Source: Paracentrotus lividus
Lineage: Eukaryota > Echinodermata > Echinoidea > Camarodonta > Echinidae
Reading direction: 5' to 3'
DNA: 64,000 bases
Assembly (NCBI GenBank): GCA_940671915.1
Contig: CALNVZ010002974.1
Span: 16,846,824-16,910,823, forward strand
Made by a program: the position numbers and the translations under genes
Notes under the pieces: generated by a model
Told to the model about the DNA's origin: nothing
Database searches by the model: none
What the model saw: only the letters and a program-made list of their open reading frames with translations
In this document: one piece after another, positions 47,594 through 51,200 of the stretch
How positions within the stretch are numbered: position 1 is the first letter of the stretch
Layout of the letters: each line of letters begins with the position of its first letter

Positions 47594-47857
47594 AGAGAGA
47601 AGAAGAGAGGGGGGGAGGGGAAGAGGGATGGAGAAACAAATACGAAGAATTGTACCAACACAATCATGACAATATTAGTAATATGGAAAAGGACCAGCAA
47701 TATTATCAGTAACGTAAACAGGTGGCGGCTAGGGTGGGGTGGGGGGGGGGAGCAAGGACCGAAAAATTGATTAAATGGTTTGATAATTAAGCTTACCTTC
47801 TATATGTTGATGGTTTGTGTATATATTTATCTCGTCATCTGTTAAGTCAATCTGCCT
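9674..47857 (-). CDS. ADAMTS13-like: ADAMTS13-like metalloprotease gene, whole coding span (23 exons plus an alternative last exon)
   Basis: Secreted zinc metalloprotease of the ADAMTS family, read 5' to 3' on the minus strand. Exon order by coordinates is 47797-47857, 45487-45782, 40821-41016, 33209-33318, 32510-32599, 29856-30004, 28154-28309, 27561-27692, 25642-25795, 23057-23146, 22345-22560, 21696-21813, 21083-21231, 20117-20240, 19628-19708, 18538-18805, 17867-17945, 17357-17485, 16624-16783, then 13347-13508, 12694-12864, 11120-11304, 9674-9829. All junction phases match and the sum is 3432 nt. Domains by residue: prodomain 1-145, protease about 186-397, disintegrin-like about 397-478, TSP1 about 487-551, Cys-rich 552-680, spacer 681-796, TSP1 797-853 and 854-915, CUB 924-1030 and 1031-1143. 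Two terminal CUB domains point to ADAMTS13 rather than other ADAMTS subfamilies. The signal-peptide exon is missing. Orthology rests on recalled family features, not on a tree. Confidence 0.88.
11120..11304 (-). CDS. ADAMTS13-like: ADAMTS13-like exon: second CUB domain, N-terminal half
   Basis: 185 nt, phase 1 in and phase 0 out. It encodes ECDKLITDRKTIVTSPSWP, then YPANTNCTYRFIG and CKHDKLE. It has the full CUB signature: Cys, 'G.i.SP.yP..Yp.n..C.w.i' and an acidic end strand. NCT is a possible N-glycan site. Acceptor is atttcccttcag; donor is gag|gtgagt. Confidence 0.93.
11971..12577. mobile_element. 600-bp foldback (MITE-like) element in the CUB intron
   Basis: The left arm (11971-12180) and right arm (12370-12577) are inverted and imperfect copies. 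For example, ggagatcctcacactggcaac on the left pairs with gttgccaatgtgaggatcccc on the right, and the outer ends (aaacccagg / cctagggttt) also pair. A spacer of about 190 bp separates the arms. No ORF of note. Confidence 0.7.
12694..12864 (-). CDS. ADAMTS13-like: ADAMTS13-like exon: first CUB domain, C-terminal half
   Basis: 171 nt, phase 1 on both sides. It encodes ESLEMRIGEERRRLCGK, then ESNVIAIEHKTH and YQLLYHLRK. 'LCGk' followed by 'sn.l.i......g.gf.l.Y' is the end pattern of a CUB domain. Acceptor is cacttcacag; donor is aatg|gtaagt. A 600-bp foldback element lies about 120 bp downstream in the intron. Confidence 0.9.
13199..13285 (+). repeat. GA-rich tract
   Basis: agagagagag runs at 13216-13235 and 'gagtgagagagtgagaagg' repeats to 13285. 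A G-run (13146-13162) lies just before it. It sits about 60 bp 3' (in gene order) of the first CUB exon. Confidence 0.85.
13347..13508 (-). CDS. ADAMTS13-like: ADAMTS13-like exon: first CUB domain, N-terminal half
   Basis: 162 nt, phase 1 on both sides. It encodes VDISCNGLTRRKNGYID, then GGDSCTAVIVAP and MYINCDAG. The spacing of Cys residues and the hydrophobic strands fit CUB, and the order and flanks parallel ADAMTS13 CUB1. Acceptor is tatgtttacag; donor is gcgg|gtaagt. Because both this exon and the mucin exon accept phase 1, either can follow the third TSP1 exon. Confidence 0.9.
13855..14453. mobile_element. 600-bp foldback element between mucin exon and CUB exons
   Basis: Inverted arms: ctcctccgggctggagtt near 13866 pairs with caacccggagtcctcc near 14432, and atttcatcaaaataggat near 13932 pairs with atccgattttgatgaaat near 14361. 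It is the same size class as 11971-12577 and has similar central wording (gatgatatcacagtccc / gggactgtgacatcac). It lies between the two alternative 3' ends of the gene. Confidence 0.7.
14973..15826 (-). CDS. ADAMTS13-like: alternative last exon: mucin-like Ser/Thr-rich stalk with hydrophobic C-terminus
   Basis: Open for 854 nt after a cag acceptor at phase 1, ending in TGA at 14973-14975 (283 residues). Most of it is Ser, Thr and Pro in long runs with scattered acidic clusters, as in an O-glycosylated mucin stalk. It ends TRTNFVIAWIVLILLI. The last twelve residues are hydrophobic, short for a membrane span but like a GPI-attachment signal. No phase-1 donor that would join the CUB exons was found inside. 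A strong gtaaga site at phase 0 exists but gives the wrong frame. It is therefore most simply an alternative terminal exon. Transcript support is needed. Confidence 0.7.
16624..16783 (-). CDS. ADAMTS13-like: ADAMTS13-like exon: third TSP1 repeat
   Basis: 160 nt, phase 0 in and phase 1 out. It encodes CSATCGVGRRKRAVAC, then EQCVEAPCPRPAGEN. With the preceding WSL this gives WSLCSATCGVG, a textbook TSP1 with a possible O-fucose Thr. It is the branch exon: its phase-1 end can join either 15826 (mucin tail) or 13508 (CUB) in frame. Acceptor is cctcccattacag; donor is aatg|gtatgt. Confidence 0.93.
17357..17485 (-). CDS. ADAMTS13-like: ADAMTS13-like exon: end of second TSP1 and start of third
   Basis: 129 nt, phase 0 on both sides. 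It encodes ELFCESSKRPSERRSC then QNQPCP, the end of TSP1-2. PVWVVGQWSL follows, the first strand of TSP1-3 with its two tryptophans. Acceptor is atcatttag; donor is cta|gtaggt. The exon is absent from longest-ORF listings because the frame has no Met. It was found by walking the phases between its neighbours. Confidence 0.9.
17867..17945 (-). CDS. ADAMTS13-like: ADAMTS13-like exon: second TSP1 repeat, first half
   Basis: 79 nt, phase 2 in and phase 0 out. It encodes YWQHEMLSGCTVTCGGG and ends IRRVYCVE. It fits the TSP1 start 'W....w..CsvtCGgG...R.v.C', although the second tryptophan is replaced. Acceptor is ttccattttag; donor is gaa|gtaagt. A repeat of the 'ggatccgccactg' family lies just 5' on the plus strand. 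Confidence 0.9.
18090..18490. repeat. repeat rich in GGTCTAA / TTAGACC motifs
   Basis: The left half repeats 'ggtctaa', 'cgtctaat' on the plus strand (about 18134-18310). The right half repeats the inverse, 'ttagaccaagtgg', 'attagacgaaa' (about 18368-18480). The two halves form a degenerate inverted repeat of short tandem motifs. It sits immediately after the spacer exon donor in the intron. Confidence 0.6.
18538..18805 (-). CDS. ADAMTS13-like: ADAMTS13-like exon: main spacer domain
   Basis: 268 nt, phase 1 in and phase 2 out, residues about 708-796. It begins SVEADGEVVFRGEMFIPPL and ends RVKPDITWEYYAPI. The end matches the spacer block 'RPDItftY..P' of ADAMTS13. In vertebrate ADAMTS13 the spacer carries the exosite that binds the unfolded VWF A2 domain. 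An Arg-Tyr pair (about 772-773) sits where the human Arg660-Tyr661 exosite pair falls, but the following loop is about three residues shorter. Decayed copies of this exon lie just upstream (18889-19345). Donor is ta|gtaagt. Confidence 0.9.
18889..19017 (-). pseudogene. decayed duplicate of the spacer exon, with in-frame stop
   Basis: On the minus strand, after a cag acceptor, this reads AVEANGEVVFRGEMFIPPL then SQR followed by a TAA stop where the functional exon has TAC (Tyr). Similarity resumes as SHSGLIIKYLTSEFHSK before decaying. Identity to 18538-18805 is high over about 120 bp. The stop and loss of the 3' half make it a dead exon copy, 5' of the functional exon in gene order. Confidence 0.85.
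19188..19262 (-). pseudogene. second decayed fragment of the spacer exon
   Basis: The minus strand reads RYSYIGMLVIYLAADHFNKENT then a stop. It aligns with RYSHSGMIIKYLADAFHNKEH of the functional exon. Only the middle of the exon is represented. It is more diverged than the copy at 18889-19017. Confidence 0.65.
19302..19350 (-). pseudogene. third short spacer-exon fragment
   Basis: The minus strand reads LMVIKYLTKAFQHNE, similar to GMIIKYLADAFHNKE in the functional spacer exon. It is short and heavily decayed. The identification rests mainly on its place beside two clearer copies. Confidence 0.5.
19628..19708 (-). CDS. ADAMTS13-like: ADAMTS13-like exon: start of spacer domain
   Basis: 81 nt, phase 1 on both sides. 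In the correct frame it reads DFKTFLQIPVNATGIKI and ends LRYTHM. It matches the first spacer strands of ADAMTS ('l.iPagAtnirI...n...yl.l'), and the ending is close to that of ADAMTS13. NAT is a possible N-glycan site. Another frame is also open here but does not fit the phases. Acceptor is tttttctccag; donor is atgt|gtaagt. Confidence 0.88.
20117..20240 (-). CDS. ADAMTS13-like: ADAMTS13-like exon: end of Cys-rich domain
   Basis: 124 nt, phase 0 in and phase 1 out. It encodes EFGCDGVMGSG, then DVCGKCDGSGRTC. This matches the nearly invariant 'vGCD..lgS....D.CGvCgGdnstC' that ends the Cys-rich domain before the spacer. Acceptor is catttgtag; donor is catg|gtaagt. Confidence 0.94.
20290..20440 (+). 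repeat. possible retroelement 3' tail
   Basis: A T-rich stretch, then 'gtggaaaataaac' followed by the short tandem 'tttaaacctttaaacc'. A polyadenylation-like signal with a short tandem 3' repeat is the habit of some non-LTR retrotransposon tails. No reverse transcriptase is visible, so this is only suggestive. Confidence 0.25.
20480..20920. repeat. dispersed repeat with 'gaagtgatcc' and 'actctt(t)gagagtgg' motifs
   Basis: Motifs 'atgaagtgatcc', 'caagtgatccg' and 'gaagtgatcc' recur at about 20558, 20748 and 20898, each near 'gagtgga'. Similar wording is seen at 31896-32000 and 15950-16005. It looks like a degenerate dispersed repeat family inside this gene's introns. Confidence 0.45.
21083..21231 (-). 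CDS. ADAMTS13-like: ADAMTS13-like exon: Cys-rich domain, middle
   Basis: 149 nt, phase 1 in and phase 0 out. It encodes NNVCKLQCISNANFYAL, then EDGTMCWHDE and ACVDGICK. These fit the 'C.L.C.a.......l...v.DGt.C......vCv.G.C' pattern of the Cys-rich domain. Acceptor is ctcattcag; donor is aag|gtatta. Confidence 0.92.
21696..21813 (-). CDS. ADAMTS13-like: ADAMTS13-like exon: Cys-rich domain, first part
   Basis: 118 nt, phase 0 in and phase 1 out. It encodes PCYNVTLDDYKNEQCSATN and then YTWRAFL. 'DyR.eQC...n' is the standard start of the ADAMTS Cys-rich domain. The acceptor lies directly next to a long poly-A tract (21817-21850 on the plus strand), which supplies the pyrimidine tract on the minus strand. 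N-x-T (NVT) is a potential N-glycosylation site. Confidence 0.92.
21817..21850 (+). repeat. poly-A tract beside an acceptor
   Basis: About 34 A residues. On the minus strand they form the T-tract of the acceptor for the Cys-rich exon 21696-21813, with a GA-rich tail to 21890. Confidence 0.85.
22345..22560 (-). CDS. ADAMTS13-like: ADAMTS13-like exon: first thrombospondin type 1 repeat
   Basis: 216 nt, phase 0 on both sides. It starts WCVSGNCVPV, ending the disintegrin-like domain. A full TSP1 repeat follows: GGWSDWEP, then CSRSCGTGVRVRRRSC and GREVQLCNM. It keeps the WxxW and CSxSCGxG motifs and the basic strand of the TSR fold. The WxxW context is a possible C-mannosylation site and CSRSCG a possible O-fucosylation site. 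This central repeat links the disintegrin-like and Cys-rich domains in all ADAMTS proteins. Confidence 0.95.
23057..23146 (-). CDS. ADAMTS13-like: ADAMTS13-like exon: disintegrin-like domain, second part
   Basis: 90 nt, phase 0 on both sides. It encodes LCGSLGCQESGFCHYSG and then MEGTKCGRNK. It matches the 'LWC...C.t...p..dGT.Cg..kwC' pattern, with the final W-C supplied by the next exon. Acceptor is cacaaacag; donor is aag|gtatgt. Confidence 0.92.
23553..24537. mobile_element. non-autonomous Tc1/mariner-like element, 985 bp
   Basis: Termini cagtggtggccaaaattatt and its inverse are nearly perfect and are flanked on both sides by TA, the target duplicated by Tc1/mariner elements. The interior carries no intact transposase; short open frames inside lack a DDE pattern. 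It lies in the intron between the two disintegrin-like exons. Confidence 0.85.
24565..25626. mobile_element. foldback element ending beside an exon donor
   Basis: The left end ggccatgcgttttgagttgggc and right end gcccaacttaaaacgcatggcc are inverted copies. It shares the core 'cagaaaatgtatacttttgt' with the neighbouring mariner-like element (24239 and 25492), so the two are related families. Its right end is about 16 bp from the splice donor of the exon ending at 25642. 'ggaggagccgcgcag' is tandemly doubled at 24795-24825. Confidence 0.7.
25642..25795 (-). CDS. ADAMTS13-like: ADAMTS13-like exon: disintegrin-like domain, first part
   Basis: 154 nt, phase 2 in and phase 0 out. It encodes NRLSTCLNDAP and then LPGRRYTLRAQCQLAYG. 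The second block is the diagnostic 'LPG.lYs..eQCrlaFG' of ADAMTS disintegrin-like domains, which form an exosite beside the active site. No RGD is present. Donor is tct|gtaaga. A foldback transposon ends only about 16 bp downstream of this donor. Confidence 0.92.
26145..27454. mobile_element. 1.3-kb inverted-repeat element, TA-flanked (Tc1/mariner-like termini)
   Basis: The left end tacagtgcgtatcaataaaa and right end (inverse: tacagggtgtacaataaaaa) both lead into cgggac. The arms extend about 300 bp (26145-26440 against 27200-27454), including gcttgcgcacaaaatgga and its inverse. The centre has (ATTG)n runs and A/T-rich DNA. Open frames in the arms are mirror images and not host genes. Confidence 0.8.
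27561..27692 (-). CDS. ADAMTS13-like: ADAMTS13-like exon: third zinc His and Met-turn
   Basis: 132 nt, phase 2 on both sides. It completes the motif as HETGHNLNLHHD (third zinc ligand His 358, then Asp). Asn replaces the commoner Gly at the eighth position, as ADAMTS1-type proteases also show. Then come Cys residues and GHHVMSS, the Met-turn, very like GHVMAS of ADAMTS13. It ends WSICSAQQIKIFL, the standard end of the catalytic domain. All catalytic residues are present, so an active enzyme is predicted. Confidence 0.94.
28017..28082 (+). repeat. GA microsatellite
   Basis: (GA)n with AAAG interruptions in the intron just 3' (in gene order) of the zinc-helix exon. Confidence 0.9.
28154..28309 (-). 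CDS. ADAMTS13-like: ADAMTS13-like exon: protease domain with zinc-binding helix
   Basis: 156 nt, phase 2 on both sides. It encodes LLGRAYIGTTC, a Cys-rich loop, then TTGSVIAHETGH, the first half of the zinc motif (His 348, catalytic Glu 349, His 352). The motif is completed by the next exon. The donor used is cacaa|gtaagg; a nearby gaaacag|gtcaca would break the frame. A GA-rich microsatellite lies about 70 bp downstream in the intron. Confidence 0.93.
28740..29308. mobile_element. foldback element with 90-bp arms
   Basis: Left arm catatctactgaagacagct then caagatcatgacgtcagca (28762-28802) is inverted in the right arm (29255-29300). The outer A-rich and T-rich ends also pair. The repeated palindrome tgacgtca occurs in both arms. 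It lies in an intron of the protease region. Confidence 0.75.
29856..30004 (-). CDS. ADAMTS13-like: ADAMTS13-like exon: protease domain, middle
   Basis: 149 nt, phase 0 in and phase 2 out. The coding contains LEEFCRWQAGFNP followed by AHPEHWDIATFITR. This is the 'fCrWQ...in...dd..pdHaDlalyiTR' segment conserved in ADAMTS proteases. The first cysteine forms a structural disulfide in the family. Acceptor is ccttaacag; donor is caag|gtaatt. Confidence 0.92.
32510..32599 (-). CDS. ADAMTS13-like: ADAMTS13-like exon: protease domain, beta strand region
   Basis: 90 nt, phase 0 on both sides, thirty codons. It encodes VSRRFAEPSLGVSMRL and continues SITKFIILDTDTPL. The motif R-x-x-x-x-P-S-L-G then hydrophobic strands is the family pattern (for example 'RdPSLGaqfrv' in ADAMTS13). 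Acceptor is tttctgtgcag; donor is ttg|gtaagt. Confidence 0.9.
33209..33318 (-). CDS. ADAMTS13-like: ADAMTS13-like exon: N-terminus of protease domain
   Basis: 110 nt, phase 1 in and phase 0 out, after a 7.5 kb intron. It encodes QDVYVGAEIHGV and ends AINYTMTLMNI. The end block matches the conserved 'eHYlLTLMNIv' helix of ADAMTS proteases. Acceptor tcgtccctag is pyrimidine-poor but is the only site near here giving the right phase. Donor is att|gtaagt. The first beta strand is divergent, with a WW pair (RVWW) not usual in the family. Confidence 0.85.
33541..33800. repeat. GA-rich microsatellite block
   Basis: Runs of (GA)n at 33570-33589 and 33737-33794, with GACA variants between. It lies about 220 bp upstream of the acceptor of the exon 33209-33318. 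On the minus strand it reads as a long CT tract. Open frames across it are low complexity and not genes. Confidence 0.9.
35474..36130 (+). repeat. degenerate four-copy array, irregular unit
   Basis: The block 'agctct-c-aaagtc..ttgtccttt-gag-g-aattatg' followed by 'aattatgaacaattgg' starts at about 35474, 35658, 35885 and 36029. Spacings are 184, 227 and 144 bp. Copies one and four also share 'tgtagcc'. The array is old and unevenly deleted. Confidence 0.65.
39070..39142. repeat. short hairpin MITE
   Basis: ggccggtattctcgtagggt at the left is inverted by agaataccggcc at the right, with tcactacagttagtag against ctactaactttagtca between. It forms a near-complete 73-bp hairpin. It sits 30 bp from the next hairpin element. 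Confidence 0.65.
39174..39426. mobile_element. 253-bp hairpin MITE
   Basis: The left arm caaacctgtggggtgcaaca begins a 56-bp sequence repeated inverted at 39370-39426, including acttacgattgat and the ggtagcctca / tgaggctact pair. Arms are about 80% matched. The loop contains 'agggttagggctagagttag'. Confidence 0.8.
39680..40010 (+). repeat. two direct copies of a 90-bp sequence
   Basis: aattttctgtaattttactg leading to gctctgctgcaggaactttt at about 39676-39765 recurs at about 39921-40005. The surrounding DNA is rich in 'aacagaaaa' and 'ttctgtttt', which may form short inverted repeats around each copy. Confidence 0.6.
40821..41016 (-). CDS. ADAMTS13-like: ADAMTS13-like exon: end of prodomain with furin site
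   Basis: 196 nt, phase 0 in and phase 1 out. It starts RGVISHGKSEFYIKPL, matching the 'eyfIePL' end block of M12B prodomains. A His-rich stretch and RIKR|D (residues about 142-145) follow, a good furin cleavage site, then a second basic cluster YKRR. A Cys in TEFCASED could be a cysteine-switch residue, but its context does not match the usual motif. Donor is gatc|gtgagt. Confidence 0.85.
41108..41765. mobile_element. foldback element with TTAACCCTAAAAGG termini
   Basis: ttaaccctaaaaggtc at the left and gcccttttagggttaa at the right bound 658 bp. G-runs next to both ends (41127-41136, 41679-41697) precede 'cggaatc' blocks in inverted relation. No coding capacity. Confidence 0.7.
42465..42915. 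mobile_element. possible MITE with GGTCACAACCG termini
   Basis: atggtcacaaccgatcacg at the left and accggttgtaaccgggac at the right are loosely inverted. The wording recurs at 50085 and 50507 and once at 37218. It is probably a degenerate dispersed family about 450 bp long. Confidence 0.4.
45273..45390. repeat. short inverted repeat of the 'aaaccgacc' family
   Basis: gtgaaaccgaccccgaaccg at the left is loosely inverted by tggtcggtttggagtcgac at the right. The region at 44740-44825 (ttggtcccgaacctaaacc, ggttcagctttggga) has similar wording. A small MITE is the best guess. Confidence 0.45.
45487..45782 (-). CDS. ADAMTS13-like: ADAMTS13-like exon: prodomain core
   Basis: 296 nt, phase 1 in and phase 0 out. 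It encodes the core of a reprolysin-type (M12B) propeptide. Typical features are YDIFSPTF at its start, a block DDFHLKLERNVWL, and a Cys-containing GDCHYYGRL block like the conserved propeptide Cys-x-aromatic-x-G motif. The propeptide keeps the protease latent and helps folding. Borders are tttctgtttcag acceptor and ttg|gtaaga donor. This prodomain is long, whereas vertebrate ADAMTS13 has an unusually short one. Confidence 0.88.
47546..47640 (+). repeat. GA microsatellite and G-run
   Basis: (GA)n at 47552-47600 with AGAGAAG interruptions, then G-rich DNA. Further GT and G runs occur at 47404-47434. Open frames across it are low-complexity shadows. Confidence 0.85.
47797..47857 (-). CDS. ADAMTS13-like: ADAMTS13-like exon: start of prodomain
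   Basis: First recognisable coding exon, 61 nt, entered in phase 0 and left in phase 1. It encodes RQIDLTDDEINIYTNHQHIE plus the first base of an Asp codon completed in the next exon. Acceptor is a T-rich tract ending in cag; donor is gaag|gtaagc. The reading continues into the typical ADAMTS prodomain start (DYDIFSPTF). It holds no initiator or signal peptide, so at least one exon must lie upstream. A MITE starts about 70 bp upstream of its acceptor. Confidence 0.75.
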
Positions 47858-47925
47858 CTGAAAAAAATAAGAAAAGAAAGGTATGAGGAAAAATTAACGA
47901 AATTCAAAGAAAATTTACCAAAGGA

Positions 47926-48298
47926 TACACTCTAAAAAAAAAATGAGTAAAATCTTACCCAATATTGAGCAAAAAGGTAACTCGCGTGAAATTGAGTAAA
48001 AAATATTACTCATGCGTTGAGCTAAATGTTACTGACTAAAAAATATTACTCATGCGGTTGAGCTAAATGTTACTCAGAAAAGAGTAACTTTTAGTCATCT
48101 ATGTATCATTCCTAATCCTAGCTTCGAAAGGAGTAAACCATTAACCATTAGTTTACTCATTTTCTTGCGAGTTACCTTTTGACTCTGTTAAGAGTAAACA
48201 AAATTTACTCCGTTGGGAGTAAAGCATTAGTTTACTCCGTTGGGAGTAAAGCATTAGTTTACTCATTTTCTGGCGAGTTACCTTTTTTTTACAGTGTA
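47926..48298. mobile_element. MITE of GAGTAAA/TTTACTC type next to the first prodomain exon
   Basis: tacactctaaaaaaaaaatg at the left and ttttttttacagtgta at the right form short terminal inverted repeats. Inside, tandem 'gagtaaa' and 'gttactc' motifs run as aaaaaggtaactcgc (left) and gcgagttacctttt (right). An 18-bp block ctccgttgggagtaaagc is doubled at 48209-48255. It lies about 70 bp upstream of the 47797-47857 exon. Confidence 0.75.
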
Positions 48299-51200
48299 AC
48301 GAGGTTACGAGCTGCAGCTCTCCTATATGTTATGGAGGTCCCTTATTCGAATTCTATAAATTTGTCACTTTCTCATGGTTCTTAATGAAGGAAACTTGGA
48401 TGATGAGGTATATTTTTATGAAAAATTTGCACTTTATGAAATTCTCATTACACAATATGCGGGAGAGCCGCTCTCAAGTGACGTCACAAAACTAAAGATT
48501 TACATATTCAATACCTCGTTTTTCTTTGATGGATTTCCTCCAAATCTTCAGAGACATTTTTCTTTGAGTTTTTTTTAAACTAATAAAATTTCAGGGTGAA
48601 CTTCCCCTTTTATGATTAAGACTGTCAATACACACTTCCTAAATAAAATACAAAGGTCCATTCCATCTTAACCCTTAAAGCATTTTGCTTAATCTTATAG
48701 CTTTGGTTTCCCATTAATTACATTTCATAACTTTTAAAAGGCTTCCACAAAAAGCGAACAGTAATGTCTCCGTAACGCAAATTAAGTATTTAATCCACAA
48801 TAAAGGCCACAAAGTAAGATAGGAATACCTTCCACTCGACTACCTGATGGTCCAAATCGGTCACGCAAAATAGAATGCTAAATACATGAGCCTTTAATCT
48901 GATAATACCCGATTTATGAACTCAATGATCCTGTGGGATTGAGATAGTTTTGAGTGACGTGAGGGAGAGCTGAGGTGCAGTGTCACATGTATCTAAACAG
49001 ACGACACGATACCCGATTCACACGATGAAAGATGATCGATATCTGATAATGGTGAAGAGAGACGATGACAATCGGATGTGGCAAATGTCCAAAGTTTTTT
49101 TGTTCAGCTTTCCCGAAAATACTTAGCTAGTCTTTCCATTCAGAGATTGACAGAATGATATTTAACTGGATATAAACATTTTGTATAGATTGAGTTTTAC
49201 TTCCAAGAATCCGATTGTTCCGACAAATCACGAACTTTTTTTTTCGTACCATTTATTCGTCGATTATACCATGATTACCCCATTTATAATTTTTTTTTAG
49301 AGAAGATGCACCATTGATCCATCACAAAGGATTGCCTCGTCGGCCACCCCTCCCTCTCCCACCCCTTCCCTCTCCCTCTTTCTCTCCATCTTTATCTCTC
49401 TTTCCCTCAGATACACAACGTCGCACGCTTTCACATTTTTAATATACTAACAGACTAAAATACGACTACTTATCTTTATCATGTTCTACATATTTTGAGA
49501 CTTCCGTCTACATTACGTACATTTTAATTTGTTTGATAACTAAAATATATGATTAAACATATCTGTACAAGACAACGACACAACTTGAAAACGGGGAAAC
49601 ATGGAGAAAAGGAAAAGAGAAATTAAATGTATACTTTCAATAACGGCCGGTGATGAATATAACAGATATAGACAGAATAAACGAAAGAAAGAGAAGGAGA
49701 AAGAGAGGAGAGAAAAGAAGCATGACGAGAAAAAAGAGAAAGTGTAATGGCGGTACACCTTTGTTCTGAATGCATGACCTTGATCAAGACACTCAAGACT
49801 CAACTAGCCATGGTTGATGTAATGTTGATAGTCGATGCATGATTTGTATTTGATTTGTAAGGTCGCATGCCATGTTGTTATAATGTCCTCTTGGGATAGA
49901 CGTATCTCGACCAGTCTGGTGGGAAATCGTCAATTTTCTTTGAAGTTTCCCCCGTTTCTAGGACTTTCGTCTTAGATATAGACAGTAACTTCGTCTCGCT
50001 TGTGACGTATCTCTCCCCGCCCCTTATTGGTGCAAAGTTCTGGCAGACACGTTGTCGTGTACATCTGTTTTATGTTTTATGTCACGGTCACAACAATATG
50101 GTTGTGCGCCGCTCGGGAAGCTCTCTTGCTCTGCATCTGCCCCCTGTAACATAGAAGAGATACGATCAATCTTTGATTGATTGTAACTCGCGGTACATGG
50201 TTTACCATAGACTTAGGATTGTTACAGGGCATGATTGGCGTCGGCTTTAAAAGAAAATACTTGCGTCGAACGTGAGGAGGTGGGTTTTTTTCCCAAGAAC
50301 GCGTGAGCAAGTTGCAGGTCCATGACGTATGAAAGGGAGATGCATCCATGTTAAAGCCAGACCAAAATGCAATGACTCGCAGGAGTTGACAGTTGCCCGA
50401 AGCAGCAACACGCACAACCCAGACGCAGATCTAGCATTCACTCTCACAAAAGATTGTGCAAGCACAATGTGCCGATATAATTTTTGTATGACCTGGGGCT
50501 GGATCCGCTATTACAACCAGTTGTGACCATGTCATAATGTATCGCTCGTTTCTATCACTAAACCCACAATGAGAAATAAAAGAGGAGTGACGGGATTGTA
50601 TCCTCAAAGTCGATTGGTTTTGTCATCATGAAGTCAGCTCGGTTTCGTGACTGACCAGAGTGAGACTGTGACCTAAATATGTTCTCTTTTTCATCCATGT
50701 TCCTATGGTGATGGTTAAAACCATTCGCTTATCTTGCCAAGCCTTGCCATAATTGAGATCTCGTTTATTGTACAAGGATACATTTCTTATTACTAAATAA
50801 TGCGGCATATCTCATTCGATTCAGCGAGTGACTCTGAAAGGGTAACCTGGGTTCGATGCCCCAGTGCCCCTGGGTAAACTTCCCTCTCCATCATTTCTGA
50901 AGAGGTATCAGTAGTACCCTGGCCGTATAATCATGATAATAGAACGTAAATACATTTGGTACCACCTTATCCCTCACGAGTATACATTTTGCTTTCTTAG
51001 CTCTTTGGAGTAGGATACTACAATACTTAAGTATAACATTGTGTATGTGTTTTCACTCTCTCGTTTGTATGCACTCTCTTTCTCCAAGCTTTCTTCAGTC
51101 TCCTCTCCTCGTTTCTTTGTATACATTCTGTCTGTCTAGCCAATGCCCACCTTTCTCTCTCTCTCCCTCTCTTAGTCCGCCAATGTTGTCACGATTTAAT

